DNA of 64,000 nucleotides from Desulfospira joergensenii DSM 10085 (GTDB taxonomy: Bacteria > Desulfobacterota > Desulfobacteria > Desulfobacterales > Desulfobacteraceae). The notes beneath the pieces were generated by a model. It searched no databases and was not told where the DNA came from. It was given only the letters and a program-made list of their open reading frames with translations. The translations under genes and the position numbers were made by a program. Below, one piece after another: positions 8,069 to 16,397 of the stretch (positions are counted from its first letter, which is position 1; the number at the start of each line of letters is the position of its first letter). The stretch covers positions 1 through 64,000 of the forward strand of contig NZ_ATUG01000002.1 of the NCBI RefSeq assembly GCF_000420085.1, in the 5' to 3' direction.

Positions 8069-8545
8069 ATGAACGACAAACAGCAATTTGACCGGATAAT
8101 GAGTCAGTTGGGCCAGGCCATGGGCATTGAAGAGCTTGGCCTGAATGAGGAAAACGGCTGCACCTTGCGCTTTGATGACCAGGTCATCAACCTGCAGTTT
8201 GAACCGGATGACTGCAGTTTTATCCTGTTCAGCGATCTGGGCCAGGTTGCCCAGGAAAAAAAAGAGTCGCTTTATGAACAATTTTTGTCTGCCAATTTTT
8301 ACAGAAAGCAGATGGTAAACAGCAGCATCAGCTATTGCGAACCCACCCGGAGTATCGTGCTGATCCTGCACCAAAGCACCCACGGCCTGGATTTTGTCCA
8401 ATTTGAAAGCATCCTCCAGTCATTTATCGATCTGGCCGAGGCCTGGTCGAAAAAAATCGCAGAAACAGATCTTCCCCGGGATGCCGGAAATGATACAGAG
8501 TCCCAGTCCCTTAATCCCATGACCCATCCGGTACAATTTGTTTAA
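8069..8545 (+). CDS. CesT-type T3SS chaperone paired with the first kinase-like effector
   Basis: 158 aa with class I chaperone pattern: N-terminal helix (FDRIMSQLGQAMGI), a Glu/Asn-rich turn (LNEENGCTLRFDDQ), strands (INLQFEPDD, FILFSDLG), a helix ending NFYRKQM, and a C-terminal helix. It is clearly homologous, and equal in length, to the chaperone at 37032-37508; shared features include GIxxxGLxExNxCTxxFDxQV, LQFE, FSxLG, AxFY and LDFxxFE. AGGAG lies about 7 nt before the ATG. It is the first gene after the sigma-54 element at 7951, with the effector starting 61 nt downstream. Confidence 0.78.
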   Translation: MNDKQQFDRIMSQLGQAMGIEELGLNEENGCTLRFDDQVINLQFEPDDCSFILFSDLGQVAQEKKESLYEQFLSANFYRKQMVNSSISYCEPTRSIVLILHQSTHGLDFVQFESILQSFIDLAEAWSKKIAETDLPRDAGNDTESQSLNPMTHPVQFV

Positions 8546-8606
8546 ACCGCGTCGATTGATCTAAGCCGCAGGCGATTGCCGGATCCGCCGCCCACAGGAG
8601 GGAACC

Positions 8607-10916
8607 ATGAACGTCAGCACAGAAATGAATCTAAATCAGCTGGGAAGCACGGCCAGCAATGTTACCGATAACACCCGGTTGATCTTGAATGACTCAGGTC
8701 AGGTTGTCAAAGGGAAAAGCTACAAGGGGCGCCTTGCCGCAGCCCTGTTAAAAGCCCCGGAAACCAACCGGCAAATCTGGGATCATTTAAAAACAGCACT
8801 GGGAACAAAATATAATACCCGGATCGTATCCAAAGTGCTGCCGGAGTCAACCGATACAAGCAAACCCCTGACAGCGCGCACGGCCAAACAGATCTTAAGG
8901 AATGCAAGGGATCTTCAAATTTTCAGTGAATTTAACCAGTCTGCCAAGGAAATGGGGAAGATAATAGAGACGGAAGCCAGACTCAAGGATCTGCCGGAAT
9001 TTAAGCAGCAGCTGGAAACCCTGAAGCAGGAGCATGAATCCGTTACAAAGCAGTTCAATGAAGTGCAGGAGTCCATGGCCAAGAACCAGGATACCAACCT
9101 TGATATCCTGGATGTGCTGGTACCCAAAGGAGCCAGGCTGAGCCATGAAATCAAGGCGCTGGAACAAAAAATTGAGGGCCTGGATAGGGAGAAACGGGGC
9201 CTGGGAGATAAATCAGCCATTGCCATGAAACAGCAGATATTGGGAATTAAATCTGAAATGCTGAATCTGGCCGGAGCCAAGGCAGGTACCATCAACCGTG
9301 AAAAAGTGCTGCAAATAGGCAGTACGCTCGCCAAGATGGCCGATCAGTGTCTTACTGAGGCACGGTCTCTCCATCAGGCCAATGACCTTGAAGGTCTTCA
9401 AAAGCTGACAAATACCTACAAAAAGGCTTTTGGAGAACTCAGTTCGTCTTTTAATGATATAAAGAAAAACCTGGTGGGTTCAAAAATGATCAAATCGCCG
9501 GCAACCCACGCTTTTTTGACCGCTTTGGGCCAAAGGATCACCCGGTTTAACATGCCCTTGATCGAACTGGGAGGAAAAATTAAAAAAGGCCGGGATCCGC
9601 TGCAGGATGACGCGGACAGACAGGGAGCCCTAAAGAAAATTCCCCATGCCATCGATGAGCTGGCCCATCAGGTAAAGGGGACCAGAGTCGGCGGCCCCGG
9701 TCAGGTCTGTGTCATGCTGGCCAACCTGGACGATCTTGCAAACAAACAAAAAGAGGGATCGAAAAGATTCACCGCCTTAAAAGAGATAAAAGATGCAGTG
9801 GCCTGCCACCGGTTCGAACAGGCACTGGAACAGATGAGTGATTACAATGACAGGTATAAAGACGCCAACCTGGGAAAACAGAATGCCAACCTTGTGAATC
9901 TGTGTATGCTCCAAAAGGCAAACCCGGAGATCTTTCCGGATCGGACAACGGATTATCACGGCAGCTATGAACGGAAAGGATCAAAAATCAGTATCGATGG
10001 CGAGGACTTTACCATTAAAAAGACACTGGGTACGGGCAGTAAAAGCGAATCCAGGATCATGCTGGTAAAAAGGGACAGGGATGACCAAAGTTTTGTGGTC
10101 AGGATCGGCCCTCAAATTTTGGGCAAAGATGGCATTGGTGAAGAAAGCAACCGGGGTGCCAAATTGGAAATGAACGCTTTTCAACGGATCGGGCAGCACA
10201 AAAACATTGTGGGTTTTGAACGGTATGGAGTAGATGCCGCCGATGAAAAGGGGCTGGTGATGACCGAGGCCCTTTCAGGCAAAGAACTAAAAAGCGTTTA
10301 CAATAAAATTAAAGCACCATTATCTGACCAGGATGTCCTGCTGGTTAAAAAATATATCGCCAGGGAGGCGTATAACGGATTAAAGCATATTCAGGACTGC
10401 CGCATGGCTTCGGGTGATTTTGACGATACCAACCTGAGGATCACTGATGACGGAGAGATTAAAATATTTGATTTTGATATGGCCAAGGACATCAATACGG
10501 ATCAAAAATCCAAAAACTTCGATGTAATACGGTTTGTCACAATGCTTCAGAAAAGTCAATTTTTCGCCAAGGATTCCGCATTGAGCCGCTACCAGAAAAT
10601 CCCGGAGGATGTTAACGAGAAGAGGCAGACTTTTCCCGAATTTTTCTCCCAGCCCAAGTACAAAGACAGTTTTGGCCCTGCAATCAATTTGGGATCAAAA
10701 AAGCTGTTGGAAGAAGCGTTTCAGGAAAAGAAAGCCGAATTTTACACCTGGCTGAAAGATAAGGATATCCAGCCGATCCCTTCTAATTTCGGTGACTTGC
10801 TGCCCAGAAATCCGGAAGATCCTGGATACCCGGGGCTTAGAGATCTGTTAACCCTTTCCGATACTGAGGCAGATAACGCAAAAACTCTTTTAGGCAGCCT
10901 CATGAAAGAAGAGTAA
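8607..10916 (+). CDS. Putative T3SS effector: atypical protein-kinase-like protein
   Basis: 769 aa, no signal peptide. Residues about 25-105 form a module shared with the effector at 37522 (VKGK...KGR...W..L...KY...KPL.AR.A.QIL). The middle (about 110-330) is long, charged helices, probably coiled coil. A kinase fold is recognisable from about 465 to 690: a glycine-loop-like IKKTLGTGSKSES, a VVRI strand, a helix and hinge (GLVMTEALSG), a catalytic-loop-like GDFDDTNLR near 602 and IFDFDMAKD near 621. The usual HRDxKxxN and DFG appear as xGDFDDTN and DFD. Asp and Asn survive but the catalytic-loop Lys is gone, so activity is uncertain. AGGAGGG precedes the ATG. The gene ends 6 nt from the converging sctU. 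Confidence 0.7.
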   Translation: MNVSTEMNLNQLGSTASNVTDNTRLILNDSGQVVKGKSYKGRLAAALLKAPETNRQIWDHLKTALGTKYNTRIVSKVLPESTDTSKPLTARTAKQILRNARDLQIFSEFNQSAKEMGKIIETEARLKDLPEFKQQLETLKQEHESVTKQFNEVQESMAKNQDTNLDILDVLVPKGARLSHEIKALEQKIEGLDREKRGLGDKSAIAMKQQILGIKSEMLNLAGAKAGTINREKVLQIGSTLAKMADQCLTEARSLHQANDLEGLQKLTNTYKKAFGELSSSFNDIKKNLVGSKMIKSPATHAFLTALGQRITRFNMPLIELGGKIKKGRDPLQDDADRQGALKKIPHAIDELAHQVKGTRVGGPGQVCVMLANLDDLANKQKEGSKRFTALKEIKDAVACHRFEQALEQMSDYNDRYKDANLGKQNANLVNLCMLQKANPEIFPDRTTDYHGSYERKGSKISIDGEDFTIKKTLGTGSKSESRIMLVKRDRDDQSFVVRIGPQILGKDGIGEESNRGAKLEMNAFQRIGQHKNIVGFERYGVDAADEKGLVMTEALSGKELKSVYNKIKAPLSDQDVLLVKKYIAREAYNGLKHIQDCRMASGDFDDTNLRITDDGEIKIFDFDMAKDINTDQKSKNFDVIRFVTMLQKSQFFAKDSALSRYQKIPEDVNEKRQTFPEFFSQPKYKDSFGPAINLGSKKLLEEAFQEKKAEFYTWLKDKDIQPIPSNFGDLLPRNPEDPGYPGLRDLLTLSDTEADNAKTLLGSLMKEE

Positions 10917-10922
10917 GGTTTT

Positions 10923-11960
10923 TTATTCCAGGGACTTGACCCACAACAGGACATCGGCCACCTGCCGGACCAGGTCCCCCGGGATATATTCGTTTTCCCG
11001 GGCGTCTGCCAGCAGGGCCCGGGCCAGGGGGACGTTCTGCATGATGGGGATGCCCTCTTCCCTGGCTGCGGCCACCATTCTCTGGGCCAGGGCTCCTTCT
11101 CCCTTGGCAAGGACCACGGGCAGGGGAGTTTCCCCCTCTTCATAAAAGAGGGCAACGGCGATCCGCGTGGGATTGGTCACAAGAACCGTGGCCTTTCGCG
11201 TGGCCTGGGTAGATCCCTCGGCAAGAAGTTCCTGGTGAAGTTGTTTGCGTTTGCTTTTGATCTGGGCGTCGCCTTCCATTTCTTTATACTCCCGTTTGAC
11301 TTCGTCCTTTGACATCCTCAGTTTTTTGATGTGCTGCCAGTGCTGGAACAGATAGTCCAGGGCGGCCAGGAGCACCATAACCCCGGCCACGCAGGCGGCC
11401 AGCTCGAAGAGGATCGTCCCCAGCGAAGAATATACCGCGCCAATGCCGACCCTGGGAATGAGCTGCAGGGACATGATATGTTTTTTAACCACCCAAACGG
11501 CCACATACCCGATGACGAGCACCTTGATGGTGCTTTTGATAAACTCCACCAGATTTTTGATGGAAAAGGTTTTCTGGAACCATTGCTTGGGATTCATGTT
11601 GGACAATTTGGGCATGGCCGCTTTCATGGAAAATAAAAATCCCACCTGGATGAGGTTGGCAATGGTTCCCAGAAGCATGACCGTCAGGATCACCGGTAAA
11701 ACGATTTTGGCGATGCAGGCCAGAACGCTGAAGAGGGTGGGATAAAAGACATCCTCAAAGGGCTGGTTCATGACCGACAGGGGCAGGTGAAAGAGTTCGT
11801 TGAGTACATTGAAAAAATATCCCCAGCCCAGAAAGATGACGGCAAACAGGGCAATGGTCGTTGCCGTGGCCGGCAGTTCCTGGCTTTTGGCGATCTGGCC
11901 CTCTTTTCGGGCATCCCGAAGTTTTTTCGGGGTGGGCTGTTCGGTCTTGTCGCCGCTCAT
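10923..11960 (-). CDS. sctU: T3SS export apparatus autoprotease SctU (YscU/FlhB family)
   Basis: 345 aa: MSGDKTEQPTPKKLRDARKEG start typical of the family, four membrane helices to about residue 210, a linker helix (MSKDEVKREYKEMEGD) and the cytosolic switch domain. The domain carries the self-cleavage site as NPTR, with Asn at about residue 263, where most members have NPTH. The residues needed for cyclisation (Asn-Pro-Thr) are kept and only the His is changed. SctU controls the switch from needle subunits to later substrates. It is the last gene of the long minus-strand T3SS unit and overlaps sctT by 4 nt. Confidence 0.96.
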   Translation of the reverse strand: MSGDKTEQPTPKKLRDARKEGQIAKSQELPATATTIALFAVIFLGWGYFFNVLNELFHLPLSVMNQPFEDVFYPTLFSVLACIAKIVLPVILTVMLLGTIANLIQVGFLFSMKAAMPKLSNMNPKQWFQKTFSIKNLVEFIKSTIKVLVIGYVAVWVVKKHIMSLQLIPRVGIGAVYSSLGTILFELAACVAGVMVLLAALDYLFQHWQHIKKLRMSKDEVKREYKEMEGDAQIKSKRKQLHQELLAEGSTQATRKATVLVTNPTRIAVALFYEEGETPLPVVLAKGEGALAQRMVAAAREEGIPIMQNVPLARALLADARENEYIPGDLVRQVADVLLWVKSLE

Positions 11961-12772
11961 AACGCGTTCCCCAGCATCAGGTGCACCCGGGACAGATCGG
12001 CCATGAGATCAATGAAAATATGGCATAGCGGATAGAGGTAAAGAAAGATTAAAAACGCGGTGGCACCGCTTTTCACCCCCATGGACAGAATAAAAACGTT
12101 GAGCTGCTGGGCGAAACGGTTGATCAGACCCAGACAGAAATCACTTAAAAAACAGGCAATCACCACAGGGGCGGACAGCAGAAGCATATACAGGGCCAGC
12201 CAGGATACCTGCTCGGCAAACAGAATGGGCAGCCGGATCCCCGAGGGCCAGGGGAGCAGCTTTCCCACCGGCCACAGCATGTAACTGGTAAAGCACATGT
12301 TCAGAAATCCCATGAACGCGGCACTGGAAAAAAACATATAGACCAGGACCTGAAACAAAAAAGAGCCCAGGGGTGATGTGCTTTCCTGGGAAATGGGATC
12401 AGAGGTCTGAGACTGGGAAGAACCCCGCTGGTTGTCTATTAAAAAACCCGCACTCTGAACGGTCCAGAACAGAATACTCACCAGAAACCCCAGGACAAAA
12501 CCGATGAAAAGCTCCTTGAGCATCAGGGCAAGGATGAACATGGTGGCCTGGGTCGAGTTCATGCCCTGGGTTAAGAGGGCGGAATCCGGCAGGGTGGGAT
12601 AGATAAAGAGCATCAATGGCAGAACGATGGCCATGCGCAAGGAACCGGTCAAAATCCCTCCGCCGAGAAAAGGCGTGACCGTAAAAACGGCAAACAGCCG
12701 GGGCATCCCAAGGGAAAGCGCCAGGATCAGCCGTTCGATTCCCAGTTCTTTGAGCCATTCAAGGGTCTGCAT
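11957..12772 (-). CDS. sctT: T3SS export apparatus protein SctT (YscT/FliR family)
   Basis: 271 aa, strongly hydrophobic with about six membrane-type helices. The order and features match the SpaR/YscT/FliR family: MPRLFAVFTVTPFLGGGIL, LLMLKELFIGFVLGFLVS, a conserved DNQRG turn, and LLSAPVVIACFLSDFCLGLINRFA near the C-terminus. With SctR and SctS it forms the export gate core in the inner membrane. It overlaps sctU by 4 nt, and its start lies 10 nt after the sctS stop, so sctS, sctT and sctU are translated as a block. Confidence 0.95.
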   Translation of the reverse strand: MQTLEWLKELGIERLILALSLGMPRLFAVFTVTPFLGGGILTGSLRMAIVLPLMLFIYPTLPDSALLTQGMNSTQATMFILALMLKELFIGFVLGFLVSILFWTVQSAGFLIDNQRGSSQSQTSDPISQESTSPLGSFLFQVLVYMFFSSAAFMGFLNMCFTSYMLWPVGKLLPWPSGIRLPILFAEQVSWLALYMLLLSAPVVIACFLSDFCLGLINRFAQQLNVFILSMGVKSGATAFLIFLYLYPLCHIFIDLMADLSRVHLMLGNAL

Positions 12773-12781
12773 GCCGGCGGC

Positions 12782-13051
12782 CTAGTTCAGGATCTGGTTG
12801 AAATTGACAAAAATCTCTTCCCCATAGGTCAGCAGCATGCCGCCGAGCCACCCGGCCGTGGCCAGGATGGTCAGGGAAACGGCAATCAGCTTGACCCCGA
12901 AGCTTAATGTCTGCTCCTGGAGCTGGGTAATGGCCTGGAAAAGACTGAACAAAAGCCCGACAATGGAACCGACGATAATGGGCGGCATGGACAGCAGCAA
13001 GACCAAATACATGGCCTTGGATGCGTAACTGATGGCGGCCTGCTCTACCAT
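12782..13051 (-). CDS. sctS: T3SS export apparatus protein SctS (YscS/FliQ family)
   Basis: 89 aa with two membrane hairpin helices (YLVLLLSMPPIIVGSIVGLLF and the C-terminal LIAVSLTILATAGWLGGMLL). The family motif QAITQLQEQTLSFGVKL lies between them. It forms part of the R5-S4-T1 export gate. It sits between sctV and sctT; in Yersinia sctS follows sctR directly, but here a five-gene yopN-to-sctV block separates the two. Confidence 0.95.
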   Translation of the reverse strand: MVEQAAISYASKAMYLVLLLSMPPIIVGSIVGLLFSLFQAITQLQEQTLSFGVKLIAVSLTILATAGWLGGMLLTYGEEIFVNFNQILN

Positions 13052-13060
13052 TTTTTCTCC

Positions 13061-15154
13061 TTACATTCTGATCCTGCCGATGGGGTGGACCGAGACTTCC
13101 GGTGTCAGCTCCTGGTAGGAGACCACGGCGATATCATAGAACTCTTTTTCAAACAGCTTGCGGACATACCGCCGGATATCCATGGAAGTCATCACCACGG
13201 GCAGTTGTTTTTTCTTTTTATAGTCTCCCAGGGCCTTTCTCAGTTCCTCCACGATTTTCTTGGCCCCTTCCGGACTCAGGGCCAGAAAAGCCCCGGAGGA
13301 TGTCTGACGGATGGATTTTCTGATCTCTTCTTCGGTTTCCGGATCGACCAGAACCGCGGCCAGAACATTGAGCCCGCCGGTGTATTTAAAACTGATCTGG
13401 CGGCGCAGTGCAGACCGGACGTACTCGGTGAGCTGGACCGTATCCTTTTCCTTGGGCGCCCACTCGACAATGGCTTCAAAAATGGCCCGCAGATTCCGGA
13501 TGGACACCCTTTCCTGGACCAGCCGCTGGAGCACTTCGCCTACCTTTTGCACCGGCAGCAGCCGGGCGGCCTCTTTGATCAGTTCCGGGAACCGTTCTTC
13601 CATTTTATCCATCAGGTATTTGGTTTCCTGCAACCCTAAAAATTCCGAGGCACTTCTGGCCAGGATAATCGATGCATGGTAGGTCAGGATCCGGGCGTGG
13701 GTCATATAGCCGAAACCGGCCTGTTCAAGCCTGGAAACGTCTTTTTCGCTGACCCAGGTCGAGGGGTATTCAGGCAGGAAATCCTCTCTTTTTTCCGATT
13801 CGATGTTCAGCATCCTCAGGGTGCTTTCCTTTTCCTTGACCAGGACTTTGCCGGGGACCAGGGTACCGGTGGTCACCGGGATTTCGTGGAGCAGAAGCGT
13901 ATAGGAAAAACTGGGCAGGGCGTCTGTGGGACGGATGGTAATCCCGGGAAACGGGACTCCCAGCTCATAATAAAGGACGCGCCTAAGGGTGATGATTTCA
14001 TTGTTGAGCGTGTCAAAGGTCAGGGAGGTGCCCAGATCGGCTGAAATGTCCAGGAGCAGAGGAACGGTGGGGGCGAACTCTTCCTTTTGTTTTACCGCTT
14101 TTTTCCGCCGGGCTTTTACCGTGGGGGCCAGGGTTTTCTGCAGCTCTTCTCCCTGGTCCAGCAGGACGGGCTGATTCTGGGCCCGGAGCAGGACCAGCCC
14201 GATTCCGGAGAGAACCACGGAGATGACAACGATCTGGGGCCAGGGAAATCCGGGGATCCCGGCCGTTAACAACAGGAGCCCTCCGGCCATGAGCAGGGCC
14301 TTGGGCCGGTCCAGAATCTGGTCACCCATCTGGCCGCCCAAATGATCCGTGTCTTCATCCGAGGTCCGGGTAATCAGGATGCCGGCGCCGATGGAGATTA
14401 AAAGGGAGGGGATCTGGGAGACCAGACCGTCGCCGATGGTCAGGATACCGTACTTCTGGATGGCGGCCCCGGCGCTCAAGTCGTGCTGGAGCGTACCGAT
14501 GATGATACCGCCCACGATGTTGACCACCGTGATGATCATGCCGGCGATGCTGTCTCCCTTGACAAATTTCATGGCGCCGTCCATGTTCCCGTACATCTGG
14601 CTTTCCCTGGTAATCCGGTTCCTCCGGTCCTGGGCGTCTTTCTGGTCAATGGCACCGGCCCGAAGGTCGGCATCAATACTCATCTGTTTGCCGGGCATGG
14701 CATCCAGGGTAAACCGGGCCCCGACCTCTGCCACACGCTCCGATCCCTTGGCAATGACCAGGAACTGGACAATGGTCAGGATCAGAAAGACAACCGCACC
14801 CACCACAAAGTTGCCCGCCACCACGAAATTGCCAAAGGTATAAACGATCTGGCCGGCATCCCCTTCCAGGAGAATCAGGCGGGTGGTGGTGATGTTCAAG
14901 GCCAGGCGGTAAAGGGTCGTGAAAAGCAGGACCGTCGGAAAAACACTGAAATCAAGGGCCGTGGCAACGTACATGGACATCATGAGCACCACAAGGGAGA
15001 TCCCCAGGTTGAGCCCGATCAGGGTGTCCACCAGGGGGGTGGGCAAAGGAATGATCATCAAACCGATGATGGCCACTAAAAACAGGGCAAGGGTGATATC
15101 ATTATGGCGGCTGAGCCGGTTGACCGCATTGTTGGCCATCGAGTTTAGGGACAT
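13061..15154 (-). CDS. sctV: T3SS export gate protein SctV (YscV/LcrD/FlhA family)
   Basis: 697 aa, usual family length. Eight N-terminal membrane segments (to about residue 320) carry the FHIPEP-type cytoplasmic loop (RFTLDAMPGKQMSIDADLRAG). A cytosolic domain follows from about 360 to the end, which in relatives forms a nonameric ring binding chaperone-substrate complexes and the gatekeeper. The C-terminus (VVSYQELTPEVSVHPIGRIRM) is typical. It overlaps sctY by 10 nt and is followed 9 nt later by sctS. Confidence 0.97.
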   Translation of the reverse strand: MSLNSMANNAVNRLSRHNDITLALFLVAIIGLMIIPLPTPLVDTLIGLNLGISLVVLMMSMYVATALDFSVFPTVLLFTTLYRLALNITTTRLILLEGDAGQIVYTFGNFVVAGNFVVGAVVFLILTIVQFLVIAKGSERVAEVGARFTLDAMPGKQMSIDADLRAGAIDQKDAQDRRNRITRESQMYGNMDGAMKFVKGDSIAGMIITVVNIVGGIIIGTLQHDLSAGAAIQKYGILTIGDGLVSQIPSLLISIGAGILITRTSDEDTDHLGGQMGDQILDRPKALLMAGGLLLLTAGIPGFPWPQIVVISVVLSGIGLVLLRAQNQPVLLDQGEELQKTLAPTVKARRKKAVKQKEEFAPTVPLLLDISADLGTSLTFDTLNNEIITLRRVLYYELGVPFPGITIRPTDALPSFSYTLLLHEIPVTTGTLVPGKVLVKEKESTLRMLNIESEKREDFLPEYPSTWVSEKDVSRLEQAGFGYMTHARILTYHASIILARSASEFLGLQETKYLMDKMEERFPELIKEAARLLPVQKVGEVLQRLVQERVSIRNLRAIFEAIVEWAPKEKDTVQLTEYVRSALRRQISFKYTGGLNVLAAVLVDPETEEEIRKSIRQTSSGAFLALSPEGAKKIVEELRKALGDYKKKKQLPVVMTSMDIRRYVRKLFEKEFYDIAVVSYQELTPEVSVHPIGRIRM

Positions 15155-15513
15155 CGGTTTTCTCCCGTCATGATCAGGTATTCGGAAATAATCTGGCGGC
15201 TTTCATCTTCCTGGCCCTTCATCCAGAGGCATTTGGCCTGCATCAGCAGCAGGGGGGCATCCAGGCTCTTGATCTCACTTCGATCCAGATAGGGTTTTAA
15301 CTGCGCAAGGGCTGCATCTGCATCTTCGTTTTCAAGGGCAATGGCGGCCAGGTATTTCCCGGTCCGCAGTTCATCCGGGCATGCCTTTTTCAGGCTTTTC
15401 AGAATCACTTTGGCCTCATTGATTTTTCCGATCCGCATGTATAAATAGACCAAAAAGAACAGGGCATCCCTTTCATTCTTTGTCAGTTGATATTTGCTCG
15501 TTGTCTGATTCAA
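15145..15513 (-). CDS. sctY: T3SS chaperone SctY (YscY-like, TPR-type)
   Basis: 122 aa, all-helical with TPR-like repeats (ALFFLVYLYMRIGKINEAKVI, LLLMQAKCLWMKGQEDESRQI). It resembles Yersinia YscY in size, the opening 'LTKxxRxxLxxLxxLxxxxGxxxxAxxxL' and position directly before sctV. YscY binds YscX and the SctV nonamer; both proteins are restricted to Ysc-family systems. Translation probably begins at TTG (15513), with AGGAAAAG upstream; no better ATG is in frame. The overlap with sctV (10 nt) supports coupling. Confidence 0.82.
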   Translation of the reverse strand: MNQTTSKYQLTKNERDALFFLVYLYMRIGKINEAKVILKSLKKACPDELRTGKYLAAIALENEDADAALAQLKPYLDRSEIKSLDAPLLLMQAKCLWMKGQEDESRQIISEYLIMTGENRCP

Positions 15514-15627
15514 TGCTCTTTTCCTGTCTTTTCCGGCAAGCGGTCAAGACTGAATGGTTAAAACCGTTATAATAGCAGACTTTTCCCTTTGTTGTCTGAT
15601 TCAGGCCCAAAAAAGAGAAGCCCGCTG

Positions 15628-15999
15628 CTAACCGGGGATCACCAGGGAGGTAAACATCCTGACAATCTCGTTATTCTGGGCGATATCCGAGCCCAGGGCC
15701 GATACCGGGTTGTCCGAATCCATGGCCCCCAGCTTTTCAAGGGCGCCCTGCACCGTATGCTGAAAAACATGGGGGCTCATCAGGTCCGGGTCATCGGCCC
15801 TGGGACAGAGATATCTGTCCACGATGGAGTCCATGTTTTTTTCATTGTAAACCTCAAACCCCTGCTCATTCCCGGACACGGACAGGGCGGGAGAAACGCC
15901 CTTCTTGTGCCCGGCAATGGACATGTTTTCCTGCTGGGGTGTGGTGATCTTATTGATTCCCAGGCCCGGATTGAGCATGGATATGCCGCCGTTGGACAT
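15628..15999 (-). CDS. sctX: T3SS early secreted protein SctX (YscX-like)
   Basis: 123 aa, as long as Yersinia YscX (122 aa). The N-terminal half is Gly/Ser/Asn-rich and probably disordered (secretion signal). The C-terminal half is helical (SPHVFQHTVQGALEKLGAM, AQNNEIVRMFTSLVIPG), corresponding to the YscX part that binds YscY. The call rests mainly on position: SycN-X-Y-V is the order of the Yersinia virB operon, reproduced exactly here. Sequence similarity alone is weak. A 115-nt gap separates it from sctY. Confidence 0.72.
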   Translation of the reverse strand: MSNGGISMLNPGLGINKITTPQQENMSIAGHKKGVSPALSVSGNEQGFEVYNEKNMDSIVDRYLCPRADDPDLMSPHVFQHTVQGALEKLGAMDSDNPVSALGSDIAQNNEIVRMFTSLVIPG

Positions 16000-16011
16000 A
16001 GTTTTTCCCCC

Positions 16012-16371
16012 TTAAATAATTTTATCCATGGTTTCAAATAGATAGGGCAGGATCTGATCGGTCATCCCTGCGTTGATATGGTGTTTTTCCAGCTTGCAGA
16101 CCACCACGATGGTGTCGTCCCTGAAAAGACCGACACGAAGCCCCAGCCGGGGTTCGTTTTTCAGGCGGCACAGCTCAAGCCCCCTCTCCAGACAGGGCAG
16201 AACATCAATGTCCAGTTTTCTGGCAAAACTGATGGCCATGGTGTCCTGGGAGCGTTCAATAAAAAGCGATCCCTGATCACCGACATTTAAGGATGCGCAT
16301 CCGTCATCGTTGAGTTTGAGCTGGATTCCCATCTGGTTTCCCAGATTTTCCACGGCTTTAATAATATGCAT
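16012..16371 (-). CDS. sycN: SycN-like chaperone of the gatekeeper
   Basis: 119 aa, CesT/SycN-type class I chaperone: N-terminal helix (IIKAVENLGNQMGI), strands (LKLNDDGCASLNVGD, SLFIERSQDTMAISFAR), a central helix and a C-terminal helix. It lies directly downstream of the YopN-TyeA-like gene and upstream of sctX, the sycN position in Yersinia. SycN acts with YscB as a heterodimer on YopN. A YscB-like gene is present at 29568-29945, so both halves of the chaperone pair appear to exist. Confidence 0.75.
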   Translation of the reverse strand: MHIIKAVENLGNQMGIQLKLNDDGCASLNVGDQGSLFIERSQDTMAISFARKLDIDVLPCLERGLELCRLKNEPRLGLRVGLFRDDTIVVVCKLEKHHINAGMTDQILPYLFETMDKII

Positions 16372-16397
16372 AGAGCGCTACCTATCCATCCAATTTT

